A DNA stretch of 64,000 nt from Arthrobacter gandavensis (GTDB taxonomy: Bacteria > Actinomycetota > Actinomycetes > Actinomycetales > Micrococcaceae): the NCBI RefSeq assembly GCF_009192735.1, contig NZ_VTFU01000007.1:1-64000 (forward strand), given 5' to 3'. A program made the position numbers and the translations under genes. Shown in pieces: positions 8,286-17,336 of this stretch. Each line of letters starts with the position of its first letter. The stretch's first letter is position 1. The notes under the pieces are model-generated. The model made no database searches. It was given only the letters and a program-made list of their open reading frames with translations, and was not told the DNA's origin.

Positions 8286-10109
8286 ATGGGCGATACAACT
8301 GACGGCTCGCAGCAGCAGGGGGAGCCGAAGCTGGTGGCGGATTTGCTGGTCTCCCGGCTCAAAGCCTGGGGCGTGGGACGGATTTTCGGTTACAGCGGAG
8401 ACGGCATCAACCCGGTGATGGGTGCCCTGCGGCGGGCGGGAGGGCCGGAGTTTATCCAGGCCCGGCATGAGGAAAACGCAGCCTTCATGGCCGTGGGCCA
8501 CGCCAAGTACACCGGGGAAGTGGGTGTGGTGGTCTCCACTCAGGGACCCGGCGCCATCCACCTGCTGAACGGCCTCTATGACGCCCGGATGGACTCAGTC
8601 CCGGTGGTGGCCCTGATCGGACAGCAGAGCCTGAGCGTCCTGGGATCCGCCTACATGCAGGAGGTGGACCTGATGCACCTTTTCCGCGACGTCGCTTCCG
8701 GTTTCCGGCAGCAGGTCAGCAGCCCGGAGCAGGCACCCCTGGTCATCGACCGGGCCTTCAAGGAAGCCCTGGCGACCCGCACACCGTCGGTGGTGATCCT
8801 GCCCCATGACGTGCAGCAGGCGCCGGCGCCGGAACTGGACCAGGAGCACGGTGTCCTCAGCACGTCCCCGGTGTGGCGCCCGGCGCTGACCCTGCCGCGG
8901 CCGGAGGACGTCCAGGCCGCCGCTGACGTGCTCAACAACGGCCAGAAAATTGCACTGCTCGTCGGCCAGGGGGCGCGCGGCGCCCGGGAGCAGGTGGTCG
9001 CCCTGGCGGAAAGGCTCGGCGCGGCAGTGACCACCAGCCTGCTCGGCAAGCCGTACGTGGATGAATCCCATCCCCTGGCCGCAGGCGTCATGGGGCATTT
9101 GGGCACGTCGGCCAGCGGTTTTGTACTGGCCAACTGCGACACCCTGCTGATTATCGGCTCCAACGATCCCTGGACGGAGTTCTATCCACCGCCGGGTGCC
9201 GCCCGCGCAGTGCAGATCGACATTGACCCGGCTGCGATCGGCAACCGGTATCCGGTCGAGGTGGCCCTGCCCGGTGATGCGGCGGCGACCCTTGATGCGC
9301 TGCTGCCACTGCTGACGGAGCGCGGCGAATCGGCCTGGCGAAGCGACGTCGAAGGGGCCGTGCGCGCCTGGCATGAGCTGTCCCTGGAGCGGGCCTTCAC
9401 TCCCGTCAACCCGGTGAACCCGGAGCGGGCGGTCCATGAACTGAGCATGCGCCTGCCGGAAAACGCACAGGTGGCCGTGGATGTGGGGAGCAGCGTCTAT
9501 TGGTATGCGCGCCAGCTGCGCCTGCCCCCGGGGGTGCCGGCGCACCTCTCCAGCACGCTGGCCAGCATGGGCTGCGCCGTGCCCTACGGGATTGCCGCCA
9601 AGCTGGCGCACCCGGACCGCCCGCTGATTGCCCTCGCCGGGGACGGGGCCATGCAGATGGCCGGACTCACCGAACTCATCACCGTGAGCCGGCTGTGGCA
9701 GTCCTGGGCGGATCCGACCTTCATCGTCTGCGTGCTGAACAACCGTGAACTGACGGAGGTCACCTGGGAGCAGCGCGAGATGGAGTCCGAACCGCGGTTC
9801 GAGGACAGCCAGGCCCTGCCCGAATTCAACTACGCAGGGTATGCGGAACTGCTGGGATTCGAGGGCATCCGAGTGGAGGATCCCGAACAGCTCGGCGCCG
9901 CATGGGACCGGGCGCTCGCCGCCGGCCGGCCGTGCATCATTGAAGTGGTTTCGGATCCGGACATCCCGCTCCTGCCGCCGTTCCCCGGCGGCCGGGCACA
10001 AGCGGCATCCATGATGGAGGCGATGGAGAAGGAGGGTCCGCAGACCCAGCATGCCCGCGACCTGCTGTCCGTGTACCTCCGGCAGGAGGAAACCCTTAAC
10101 GAAGGGTGA
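8286..10109 (+). CDS. thiamine-pyrophosphate enzyme (pyruvate oxidase/acetolactate synthase-like)
   Basis: This 607-aa protein has the three-domain layout of ThDP enzymes. The Pyr domain starts with LVADLLVSRLKAWGVGRIFGYSGDGINPVMGAL and carries the activating glutamate in ARHEENAAFMA. A central FAD/nucleotide-like domain covers about 200-340, and the PP domain has the metal/ThDP motif GDGAMQMAG...NN near residues 460-490. It most resembles pyruvate oxidase-type or acetolactate-type enzymes acting on pyruvate, but the true substrate is undecided. The start at 8286 follows a strong GAGGAGG site 6 nt upstream. It is monocistronic, with no regulatory subunit gene beside it, which argues against a biosynthetic acetolactate synthase. 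Confidence 0.8.
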   Translation: MGDTTDGSQQQGEPKLVADLLVSRLKAWGVGRIFGYSGDGINPVMGALRRAGGPEFIQARHEENAAFMAVGHAKYTGEVGVVVSTQGPGAIHLLNGLYDARMDSVPVVALIGQQSLSVLGSAYMQEVDLMHLFRDVASGFRQQVSSPEQAPLVIDRAFKEALATRTPSVVILPHDVQQAPAPELDQEHGVLSTSPVWRPALTLPRPEDVQAAADVLNNGQKIALLVGQGARGAREQVVALAERLGAAVTTSLLGKPYVDESHPLAAGVMGHLGTSASGFVLANCDTLLIIGSNDPWTEFYPPPGAARAVQIDIDPAAIGNRYPVEVALPGDAAATLDALLPLLTERGESAWRSDVEGAVRAWHELSLERAFTPVNPVNPERAVHELSMRLPENAQVAVDVGSSVYWYARQLRLPPGVPAHLSSTLASMGCAVPYGIAAKLAHPDRPLIALAGDGAMQMAGLTELITVSRLWQSWADPTFIVCVLNNRELTEVTWEQREMESEPRFEDSQALPEFNYAGYAELLGFEGIRVEDPEQLGAAWDRALAAGRPCIIEVVSDPDIPLLPPFPGGRAQAASMMEAMEKEGPQTQHARDLLSVYLRQEETLNEG

Positions 10110-10167
10110 GAGCGAAAGCAGGGGAGCGCCAATCGGAACCTAAGTAGTTTCATTTGGTCTTCGTTTA

Positions 10168-10196
10168 TTGACCCTTCGATAACGCGGGCATAGCTT
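10168..10196 (+). promoter_or_regulatory. sigma-70-type promoter of the ketose operon
   Basis: TTGACC (10168-10173) and TAGCTT (10191-10196) are separated by exactly 17 bp, giving a start near 10203 and a 5' UTR of about 49 nt before the deoR-type gene at 10252. Just upstream, two related T-rich elements (TTTCATTT at 10148-10155 and TTCGTTTA at 10160-10167) could be operator half-sites for the DeoR regulator. That part is a guess. Confidence 0.5.
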
Positions 10197-10251
10197 GAGC
10201 GATGTCGCCAATGGTGGTGGCTGCTTTCGCCAAGGCTGTCGGGGGTACTGC

Positions 10252-11058
10252 ATGAAACCGAACCGCGATGAAGCTGCCAGGGAACATGAAATCCTGGTGG
10301 AGCTCGACACCCGGGGTGCCGTGATCGTGCGCGATCTGGCCGTCCGGTTCGGAATCTCGGAGGTTACGGTCCGCAAGGACCTGGCCACCATGGAACGCCG
10401 GTCGCTGCTGCGCCGGGTCCGCGGCGGTGCCGTGCCGGTGGAACTGTCCGATGAAGGCGCGTTCAACATGCGGCTGCGGTGCCAGCGTGAAACCAAACGC
10501 CTGCTGGCCCGTGCAGTTGCTCCCCTCGTGGACCACGGCGACACCATCGCCATCGATTCCTCCACCACCTGCTTTTATCTCGCCCATGAGCTGGTGGACC
10601 GCCGCAACCTGCTGGTGGTCACCAACGGGCTCCGCATCGCCACACTGTTCATGGAACGCTCCAACGCCATGGTGGTCATGCCCGGCGGCACTGTGCGGCG
10701 CTCCTCGGCATCCCTGGTGGGCCCGGTGGAAGACGCGCTCTCCGGACGGGGCCGCATCGCCAAGGGCTTCTTCGGGGTCAAGAGCATCTCCTTGGAATAC
10801 GGCTTGGCGGAACTGGCCTTGGAGGAGGCCAACGCCAAGCGGCACTTGGCCAACGCCTGCACCTCCGTCTACGCACTTTTCAGCTCCGTGAAGGCCGGGC
10901 AGCTGGGCCTGCACCCCTTTGTGGCTCCGGACCGGGTCGCCGCCATGTACACGGATGACCGCATCAGCGGGACCTTCGTCAGTGAATGGCAGCGGCGCAA
11001 TGTCCCGGTTCACACCGTGAAGACCCAGCTGCGGCCGGGGCTGGAGGCTGCGGGATGA
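10252..11058 (+). CDS. DeoR-family transcriptional regulator of a sugar operon
   Basis: This 268-aa regulator has the DeoR N-terminal winged helix (ILVELDTRGAVIVRDLAVRFGISEVTVRKDLATMERRSLLRRVRGGAV), whose recognition helix is SEVTVRKDL. The C-terminal DeoRC sensor domain has the sugar-phosphate-binding patterns IDSSTTCFYLA, VVTNGLRIA and KGFFGVKSI. DeoR proteins usually repress catabolic operons until a phosphorylated intermediate binds. It is the first gene of the operon and its stop overlaps the kinase start (ATGA), so it probably autoregulates. The start at 10252 is preferred over the earlier TTG (10195), which falls inside the -10 element. Confidence 0.88.
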   Translation: MKPNRDEAAREHEILVELDTRGAVIVRDLAVRFGISEVTVRKDLATMERRSLLRRVRGGAVPVELSDEGAFNMRLRCQRETKRLLARAVAPLVDHGDTIAIDSSTTCFYLAHELVDRRNLLVVTNGLRIATLFMERSNAMVVMPGGTVRRSSASLVGPVEDALSGRGRIAKGFFGVKSISLEYGLAELALEEANAKRHLANACTSVYALFSSVKAGQLGLHPFVAPDRVAAMYTDDRISGTFVSEWQRRNVPVHTVKTQLRPGLEAAG

Positions 11059-12596
11059 CGGGCCGCACGGTGGCGGCGGTGGACCTTGGCGCGGAGAGCG
11101 CCCGCGTGGCCGCCGTGACGCTGACCGGCGGGCGGCTGGAATTCCGCTTGGCCAACCGGACCCCGAACGTACCGGGGATCCGCGACGGCCAGCTGGCCTG
11201 GAACATGGATGCCCTGTGGCAGGGGGTTTCCGCCGGACTTCAGCAGCTGGCCGCGGAGAGCCAACCCATCGCATCGGTGGGCGTGGACAGCTGGGGCGTG
11301 GACTACGGACTGCTCGATACCGACGGCGCGCCCATGGGGGAGCCGGTCTGCCACCGCGACGGGCGCAACGCGGCCCAGCTGGCCAGGGCATTGGCACGGG
11401 TGGGCGCCCGGAACCTCTACCTGGCCACCGGCTGCCAGATCCACGAAGTGAACAGCGTCTTTGGCTTGATGGATGATGCCGCCAACCATCCGCAGCGGCT
11501 GGAATCGGCACGGAAGATGCTGATGATGGCGGACCTCTTTGCGAACCGGCTCAGCGGCAGCACCGTTACGGAGTTTTCGCTGGCCTCCACCACGGGTTGT
11601 TTTGACATGGCCTCGCACTCCTGGGCCCTGGACCTGCTGGACAGCCTCGGCGTGCCAACCCACATGCTGCCCGACGTCGTCGCCCCCGGCACGGACGCCG
11701 GACCGCTGACCGGCGTGCCCCGCACCGGCGCCCTGCGCCGGGCCCGGGTCATCCTCCCCGCAGCCCATGACACCGCCAGCGCCGTGCTGGCCGTGCCGTC
11801 CGACGCCCCCGGCGAGGGCTACATTTCCTCCGGAACGTGGTCACTGGTGGGGGTCCTGGCCCCGGAGCCGGTCATCACGGAGGAGTCCTTCGCCGCGAAC
11901 CTGACCAATGAGGGCGGCTACCAGGGAACCATCCGGCTGCTGCGCAACATCGCCGGGCTGTGGATCCTCCAGGCCTGCCGCGCGCAGTGGGCCAGGGAAG
12001 GCTCCTCCCGGGACTACGCCCAACTGGCTGAAGCCGCTGCCCTCGAGGCACCCCTTCGCAGCATCATCAACCCGAATGCCGCAGAGTTCCTGGCCCCGGG
12101 GGACATGCCCGCCCGAATCCGCCGGTACTGCCGCAGGAACGGTGAACCGGTCCCGGAAACCATCGGCCAGACAGCGCGCTGCGTCGTGGACTCGCTGGCC
12201 CTGGCCTACCGGCTGACTTTCGAGGACATCGCCCGGGTCACCGGCCACGCCGTCAACGCCCTGAACGTGGTGGGCGGAGGAGTGCGCCACACCCTGCTGC
12301 AGCAGGTAACGGCCGACGCCGTGGGGGTTCCGGTCCGCTGCGGATCCCCCGAGGCGGCCGCCCTCGGCAACGCCGCGGCCCAGCTGGTCTGTCTCGGAGA
12401 CATCACGGCGGCGGATATTCCGGCGCTCATGCGGGCCGGCACCGGGGTGCGCACCTATGAACCGCGGGCCGGAGCCGATTGGGAAGCCGCGGCGGAACGC
12501 CTGCGTCTCCTCATCCGGCGGGACCACGCAGGCCGGGAGCACGGGGGCCCCGGCGCGCAGCATCAATTGCCAGAACCCATCAAGCAGTACCCCTAA
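11055..12596 (+). CDS. rhamnulokinase-like FGGY carbohydrate kinase
   Basis: This 513-aa FGGY kinase looks like RhaB: AAVDLGAESARVAAV (first ATP-site loop), VGVDSWGVDYGLLDTDG, ATGCQIHEVNSVFGL, SSGTWSLVG, and TNEGGYQGTIRLLRNIAGLWILQ. These follow RhaB rather than xylulokinase or glycerol kinase. RhaB phosphorylates L-rhamnulose at O1. The related substrate here may be another ketose, because no rhamnose isomerase is present and a 3-epimerase is. The gene overlaps deoR by 4 bp and is followed after 8 bp by the binding-protein gene, whose ribosome site touches its stop codon. Product flow is inferred: ketose-1-phosphate passes to the class II aldolase. Confidence 0.85.
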   Translation: MTGRTVAAVDLGAESARVAAVTLTGGRLEFRLANRTPNVPGIRDGQLAWNMDALWQGVSAGLQQLAAESQPIASVGVDSWGVDYGLLDTDGAPMGEPVCHRDGRNAAQLARALARVGARNLYLATGCQIHEVNSVFGLMDDAANHPQRLESARKMLMMADLFANRLSGSTVTEFSLASTTGCFDMASHSWALDLLDSLGVPTHMLPDVVAPGTDAGPLTGVPRTGALRRARVILPAAHDTASAVLAVPSDAPGEGYISSGTWSLVGVLAPEPVITEESFAANLTNEGGYQGTIRLLRNIAGLWILQACRAQWAREGSSRDYAQLAEAAALEAPLRSIINPNAAEFLAPGDMPARIRRYCRRNGEPVPETIGQTARCVVDSLALAYRLTFEDIARVTGHAVNALNVVGGGVRHTLLQQVTADAVGVPVRCGSPEAAALGNAAAQLVCLGDITAADIPALMRAGTGVRTYEPRAGADWEAAAERLRLLIRRDHAGREHGGPGAQHQLPEPIKQYP

Positions 12597-12604
12597 GGAG
12601 AAAA

Positions 12605-13639
12605 ATGCGACGTTTATCCAGAACCGGAGTCTTCTCGGCGGCGGCTGCCGCACTGCTGCTGGCCGCCACCGGCTGCACCAACAAGAACGATACCGGCGCC
12701 ACCGGGGGAGAGAGCGGAAGCGATGAAACCATTACCGTCGCCTTCGTTCCCAAGCTGTCCGGCATCCCCTACTTCGAGGCCATGAACACCGGCGGACAAA
12801 AGGCCGCTGAAGAACTGGGCAATGTTGAATGGCTGTACCAGGGCCCGACGACGGCGGATGCGGCCGCGCAGGCTGACATTGTCCGGTCCTTCATCCAGCA
12901 GGGCGTTGACGCCCTCATCGTGGCGCCCAACGATCCGGACTCCATGGGACCGCTGCTTCAGGAAGCGCAGGCCGCGGGCATCAAGGTGGCGACATCGGAC
13001 ACCGACGCTCCCGGTTCGGTCCGCGAGGTCTTCGTGAACCAGGCCAGCACCGAGGGTATCGGCCAGGCTCTCACGGACCAGATGATGGAGGCGATGGGCG
13101 GATCCGGAAAGTACGCCATTGTCTCCTGCGGCGAGACAGCGGAAAACTTGAACTCCTGGATCGAAGTCCAGCGGGAGTACACCGCCCAGGAATACCCGGA
13201 TGCCGAGATCGTCGACGTTGTCTACGCCGGTGAGGACCAGGCCAAGGCCACCGCAATGGCCACGGACCTGATGAACGCCCACCCCGACCTCACCGGGCTG
13301 GTGGGCGAATGCACCTCCTCGGCCCCCGGAGTGGCGCAGGCGGTCCGCGACGCCGGCCGGATCGGCGAAGTGTTCACCACCGGGCTGGGCACTCCGCAGT
13401 CGATGGCCCCGTACCTGGAGGACGGATCCTCCTCGGCGTCGGTCCTCTGGAACGTGGAGAACCTGGGTTACCTGACGGCCTGGACCGGCCAGCAGCTGGT
13501 TGAAGGAAACGAGCTGCAGGCCGAGAACAACGTGGGCGAAGGCATGGACGCGGTGACCTTCGACAACGGTTCCAAAGTGCTGCTGCTGGGCGATCCCCTG
13601 ATCATCACCTCCGAGAACGTTGGGGAATTCGACTACTAA
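12605..13639 (+). CDS. sugar ABC transporter substrate-binding lipoprotein (rhamnose/AI-2 type)
   Basis: This 344-aa protein has a lipoprotein signal (basic start, A/L-rich core, LAATGC with lipid Cys at residue 24) and a periplasmic-binding-protein-like fold (ITVAFVPKLSGIPYFEAMNTGGQKAAEELG). It resembles RhaS/LsrB-type binding proteins that deliver ligand to two-permease importers. The mature protein is tethered to the outer membrane face of the cell. The start at 12605 follows GGAG. The longer open frame from 12479 overlaps the kinase gene and lacks a signal peptide at its start. The cognate ATPase and permeases follow directly. Substrate is inferred to be the ketose handled by this operon. 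Confidence 0.88.
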   Translation: MRRLSRTGVFSAAAAALLLAATGCTNKNDTGATGGESGSDETITVAFVPKLSGIPYFEAMNTGGQKAAEELGNVEWLYQGPTTADAAAQADIVRSFIQQGVDALIVAPNDPDSMGPLLQEAQAAGIKVATSDTDAPGSVREVFVNQASTEGIGQALTDQMMEAMGGSGKYAIVSCGETAENLNSWIEVQREYTAQEYPDAEIVDVVYAGEDQAKATAMATDLMNAHPDLTGLVGECTSSAPGVAQAVRDAGRIGEVFTTGLGTPQSMAPYLEDGSSSASVLWNVENLGYLTAWTGQQLVEGNELQAENNVGEGMDAVTFDNGSKVLLLGDPLIITSENVGEFDY

Positions 13640-13681
13640 ACCGCCGTCGTCCGTCGTCCGGCAAAAGGTCAGGAGCAAAAC

Positions 13682-15220
13682 GTGGCTGATCCACCCACCA
13701 CCGCGGCGCCGCGCCTGGAACTGCAGGGAATTTCCAAGCGGTTTGGCGGCGTGCACGCCATCACCCGCGCCGACCTCTCAGTGCGGCCGGGCAGCGTGCA
13801 CGCGCTGATCGGGGAAAACGGCGCCGGCAAATCCACCCTGATCCGGATCATCTCCGGAGCCGAGGTCCCCGACACCGGCACCATTTTGTTCAACGGAGAA
13901 CCCGTGGCCGCGGGATCAACGGTGGGCGCGATGGACCTCGGGATCGAAACCGTTTACCAGGAGCCCCAGCTCTTCGATGAACTGACGGTGGTGGAAAACG
14001 TCTACATCGGCCGTGAGGTCACCACGGGCATCCGCATCGACTGGCGCAGGGCCACCGCTGAGGTTGCCGAACTCCTGGAGCTCATTGGGCTTCCGCAGAA
14101 ATACATCCGGGTGCCGGTGGGGGAGCTGTCCATCGCCGAGAAGCAGCAGGTCTCGATCGCCAAGGCCCTGGCCCGCGACGCCAGCGTGCTGATCCTCGAC
14201 GAGCCGTCGGCCATCCTGACCGATACCGAAATCGACCGGTTGTTCGGGGTCATCCGCAACCTGGTGCGCCAGGGAGTCAGCGTCATCTACATTTCCCACC
14301 GGCTGGATGAGCTGGCCCGCATTGCCGATGAAATAACGGTGATGCGGGACGGCCAAACCATTACCACCCGTCCCGCGGCCGACCTCACGGTCCGTGAGAT
14401 GGCGGAACTGATGGTGGGCGGAGCGCTGAACCAGGACCGGAGCCAGCGCACGCCGCCGGATCCGGAGCCCTTCCTGCGGCTCGAGGGGCTGTCCGCGGCC
14501 GGAAGGTTCGAGGACATCAGCTTCGACGTACGGCCCGGTGAGATCGTGGGGCTCTACGGGCTGGTCGGCTCGGGAGCCGGAGACATTGCCTCGGCGCTCT
14601 ACGGGGTTCTGGACACGTCCGGCGGCAGTATTTTCCTTGGCGGCCGCCGGGTGAACCCGCACTCTCCGGGCCATGCCCAGCGCCTGGGAGTTGGCCTGCT
14701 GCCGGCCAACCGGAAGGCGCAGGGGATGTTCTCCTTCCAGTCCATCGCCTTCAACATCTCAGTGGGCCATCTGCGGTCGTTCAGCCGCGGGCACCTGGTG
14801 ATGAACCGCCGCCGCGAGGCCGGCACCGCGAGGGACCTGATCCGCCGGCTGTCCATCCGGACGCCGGATGAGAAGACCCCCATCAGTGCCATGTCCGGCG
14901 GCAACGCCCAGAAGGTGGTGCTGGCCCGGCAGCTTGTCGGCCGCCCGCCGGTGCTGGTCCTGGTGGAACCCACGCAGGGTGTGGATGTGGGGGCCAAAGA
15001 GGAAATCCACCGGATTGTTGCCGAACTTGCCGATGCCAAAAGCGCGGTCCTGATTGTCACTTCGGACCTGACCGAGGTCCTGGGCCTGTGCGACCGGATC
15101 CTGGTGGTCCGGGCCGGAACGGTCACCGCCGAATTCGGCCCGGACGCCAGCCAGGTGAACGTCTTGGCCGCAGCCGCCGGAGACACCTCCCAGCCACCCC
15201 CGGAAGGAGCATATCCATGA
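13682..15220 (+). CDS. sugar ABC transporter ATPase with two nucleotide-binding domains
   Basis: This 512-aa ATPase has two fused ABC domains, as in RbsA or RhaT. The N-terminal half has Walker A GENGAGKSTL, a signature-like LSIAEKQQVSIAKAL, Walker B VLILDEPSAIL and H-loop YISHRLDE. The C-terminal half has a degenerate Walker A (GLVGSGAGDIASALYG), LSGGNAQKVVLARQL, and Walker B written VLVLVEPTQGVDVG, where the usual Asp is Val. Degenerate second sites are known in this group. It starts with GTG at 13682, preceded by AGGAG, and its stop overlaps the next start codon. It powers import through the two permeases that follow. Confidence 0.9.
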   Translation: MADPPTTAAPRLELQGISKRFGGVHAITRADLSVRPGSVHALIGENGAGKSTLIRIISGAEVPDTGTILFNGEPVAAGSTVGAMDLGIETVYQEPQLFDELTVVENVYIGREVTTGIRIDWRRATAEVAELLELIGLPQKYIRVPVGELSIAEKQQVSIAKALARDASVLILDEPSAILTDTEIDRLFGVIRNLVRQGVSVIYISHRLDELARIADEITVMRDGQTITTRPAADLTVREMAELMVGGALNQDRSQRTPPDPEPFLRLEGLSAAGRFEDISFDVRPGEIVGLYGLVGSGAGDIASALYGVLDTSGGSIFLGGRRVNPHSPGHAQRLGVGLLPANRKAQGMFSFQSIAFNISVGHLRSFSRGHLVMNRRREAGTARDLIRRLSIRTPDEKTPISAMSGGNAQKVVLARQLVGRPPVLVLVEPTQGVDVGAKEEIHRIVAELADAKSAVLIVTSDLTEVLGLCDRILVVRAGTVTAEFGPDASQVNVLAAAAGDTSQPPPEGAYP

Positions 15221-16251
15221 CCACCAGCACGCCGCGTCCGGCCCGTGTGGGAGCAGTCGCCGGCGCTGCGGCCCCCCGGACCCGCAGCCGGATCCTGCCC
15301 TTTCCCATCACCAGCCAGGAACTGGTCCTGATCGGGGTCACCGCCGCACTGTGGGTGACGCTCGGCTTCATGACCTCTTCCTTCCTCACCCCCGGATCCA
15401 TCCAGCCGCTGCTCACCTCGGTTGCGCCCATTGCCCTCATCGGCGTCGGCATGACGGTGGTGATCATCACCGGAGGCATCGACATCTCGGTGGCCGCAGC
15501 CCTCATGGTCACTTCAGTGGTCACGGCAAAGCTGCTGGTCGACGGCGGTTTCCCGCTGCTGCCGGCCATGCTCGTGTCGATGGCGCTGGGCGCCGCCCTT
15601 GGCTCCGTGAACGGACTGCTCATTGCCTTTGGCCGGGTGCACGCCATCATCATCACCTTCGGCACCGCAAACCTTTTCCTCTTCCTGGGCCTGCGCATCT
15701 TCGGCTCGGCGACGGTCAACGGGATTCCCGACACCTTTGCTTTCTTTGGCCGGGGCGAAGCCGGGCGCACCGCCGGGGTTCCGCACAGCTTCCTCATTAC
15801 CCTGCTGGTGGCCGGCGGCGCCTGGTGGTATCTGCGGCACACCCCCGGCGGCCGGCACTTCTACGCCATCGGCGGAGACATGGAAGCGGCCAGGCTGGCC
15901 GGCATCCGGGTGAAACGGCGGCTGATGATCGCCTATTCACTCACCGGCCTGCTGGTGGGACTGGCGGCATGCTTCACCATCGCCCTGGGCACGTCCACCC
16001 TGGACCAGAGCGTGGGCACGGGCCGGGAGCTGGCGGTGATCGCCGCCGTCGTGATTGGCGGAACATCCATCATGGGCGGCCGCGGGTCGGTGCTGGGCAC
16101 CGTGCTCGGCGCGCTGCTGGTGCAGACCGTGGCCTCCGGGGTCACGCAGCTGGGGTGGCCGTCCCAGCTGGGTGACCTGTTCGTGGGCCTGTTCATTGTG
16201 ATCGCCGTGGGGGCGGACATTCTCCGCGAGCGCGCCAGGAGGAAATTATGA
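15217..16251 (+). CDS. sugar ABC transporter permease 1
   Basis: This 344-aa inner-membrane permease of the BPD_transp_2 (RbsC/RhaP-type) family has a basic cytoplasmic N-terminus (about 25 residues) and 8-10 hydrophobic helices. The conserved IALIGVGMTVVIITGGIDISVAA and RLAGIRVKRRLMIAYSLTG segments mark the family. The latter is the coupling region for the ATPase. The start at 15217 overlaps the ATPase stop (ATGA) and has GGAAGGAG upstream. Together with the next gene it makes a heterodimeric channel, unlike the single-permease importer later in this operon. Confidence 0.9.
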   Translation: MTTSTPRPARVGAVAGAAAPRTRSRILPFPITSQELVLIGVTAALWVTLGFMTSSFLTPGSIQPLLTSVAPIALIGVGMTVVIITGGIDISVAAALMVTSVVTAKLLVDGGFPLLPAMLVSMALGAALGSVNGLLIAFGRVHAIIITFGTANLFLFLGLRIFGSATVNGIPDTFAFFGRGEAGRTAGVPHSFLITLLVAGGAWWYLRHTPGGRHFYAIGGDMEAARLAGIRVKRRLMIAYSLTGLLVGLAACFTIALGTSTLDQSVGTGRELAVIAAVVIGGTSIMGGRGSVLGTVLGALLVQTVASGVTQLGWPSQLGDLFVGLFIVIAVGADILRERARRKL

Positions 16252-17336
16252 GCACCATAGCTGCTGATCCAGCCGGCCCGGTTGCCCCGGGCCGGCCCGC
16301 GGGCCCCGGCTCCCGGCTGCTGAAGGCCCTGGCCACCCAGCGCACGGTGCTGCTGGCGGTGCTGCTCGTGCTCGTGGTGGCGGTCATGAGCATCCTCAGC
16401 GCGGCCGGATACATGTCCGGGGAATACAACCCGGACTACATGTCCGCCGCCCTGATCAATGCGGTTCCGCTGGCCATGCTGGCATTGGCCGAGTTGGTGG
16501 TGATCCTCTCCGGCCGCGGCGGCATTGACCTTTCGGTGGGTGCCATTGTGTCCCTGACCGGCATGATCTTCGGTTTCACCTACGGACTGTGGGGCTGGCC
16601 GCTGCCTGCGAGCATGCTCGCCGCGGTGCTCTTTGGGGCGCTGTGCGGGGCGGTGAACGGCGCCCTGGTCGCATATCTTGGCTTCCCGCCGCTGATCGCC
16701 ACGCTGGCCACGTTCTACGCGTACAAGTCCATCGCCATCGTCGTCAATGACCAGCGTCCCATCAGCACGCCGCCCATCCAGGAGTTCTACTCCACGGCCA
16801 AGGCCGTGGAGCTGCCGGTGATCGGCCACAATATCCCCAACATTCCCCTGGGGCTGTTCACGTTCCTGATTCCCACGGTGGTGGCGGTCTGGTTCCTGCT
16901 GGCCCGGACTCCGTTTGGCCGGCGGATCTTCGCCATTGGCACCAACAACACGGCGGCGCAGTGGGCCGGAATCGATACCCGGCGCACCCGTTTCACCGCC
17001 TACCTGATCTCCGGGCTCATCTCCGGCCTGGTTGCCGTGGTCACCGTGGCGCAGTTCGCCTCGGCCCGTCCGGACGCCGGGGTATCCGGCAACGGGATGG
17101 CGCTGCCGGCCATCACCATCGCCGTCCTGGGCGGGGTGGCCATCACCGGTGGCATCGGACGGGTGTCCGGCGTCGTGCTGGCCGCCCTGCTGGTGGTGTG
17201 GCTCAACGCCGGACTGCTGCTCCTTTTTGCCGGCAACGTGGGTGCGCAGGTCCAGCTCTTCGCGCTGGGCACCGTGCTCATCCTGGCCGCCCTGCTCAAC
17301 GGCATCGCCACCCGGCGGTACGGAGGCACCTCATGA
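16248..17336 (+). CDS. sugar ABC transporter permease 2
   Basis: This 362-aa BPD_transp_2 permease has a Pro/Gly-rich cytoplasmic leader of about 30 residues, then hydrophobic helices including LAMLALAELVVILSGRGGIDLSVGA, and the ATPase-coupling segment AAQWAGIDTRRTRFTAYLISG. It overlaps permease 1 by ATGA and is itself overlapped by the aldolase start, so translation is likely coupled along the chain. Its partner is permease 1. The pair matches RhaP/RhaQ-type or LsrC/LsrD-type organisation. Sugar specificity is set mostly by the binding protein and cannot be read here. Confidence 0.9.
   Translation: MSTIAADPAGPVAPGRPAGPGSRLLKALATQRTVLLAVLLVLVVAVMSILSAAGYMSGEYNPDYMSAALINAVPLAMLALAELVVILSGRGGIDLSVGAIVSLTGMIFGFTYGLWGWPLPASMLAAVLFGALCGAVNGALVAYLGFPPLIATLATFYAYKSIAIVVNDQRPISTPPIQEFYSTAKAVELPVIGHNIPNIPLGLFTFLIPTVVAVWFLLARTPFGRRIFAIGTNNTAAQWAGIDTRRTRFTAYLISGLISGLVAVVTVAQFASARPDAGVSGNGMALPAITIAVLGGVAITGGIGRVSGVVLAALLVVWLNAGLLLLFAGNVGAQVQLFALGTVLILAALLNGIATRRYGGTS

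Noticed and set aside
8595-10052. 485-residue minus-strand frame opposite the TPP enzyme
   Set aside because: It has no ribosome site or recognisable domain, while the plus-strand frame has full ThDP motifs.
12605-17336. Autoinducer-2 (Lsr) uptake as the role of the first importer
   Set aside because: The regulator is DeoR-type rather than LsrR-type, and the LsrF/LsrG-type enzymes are absent. The kinase has RhaB motifs, so a sugar route fits better.
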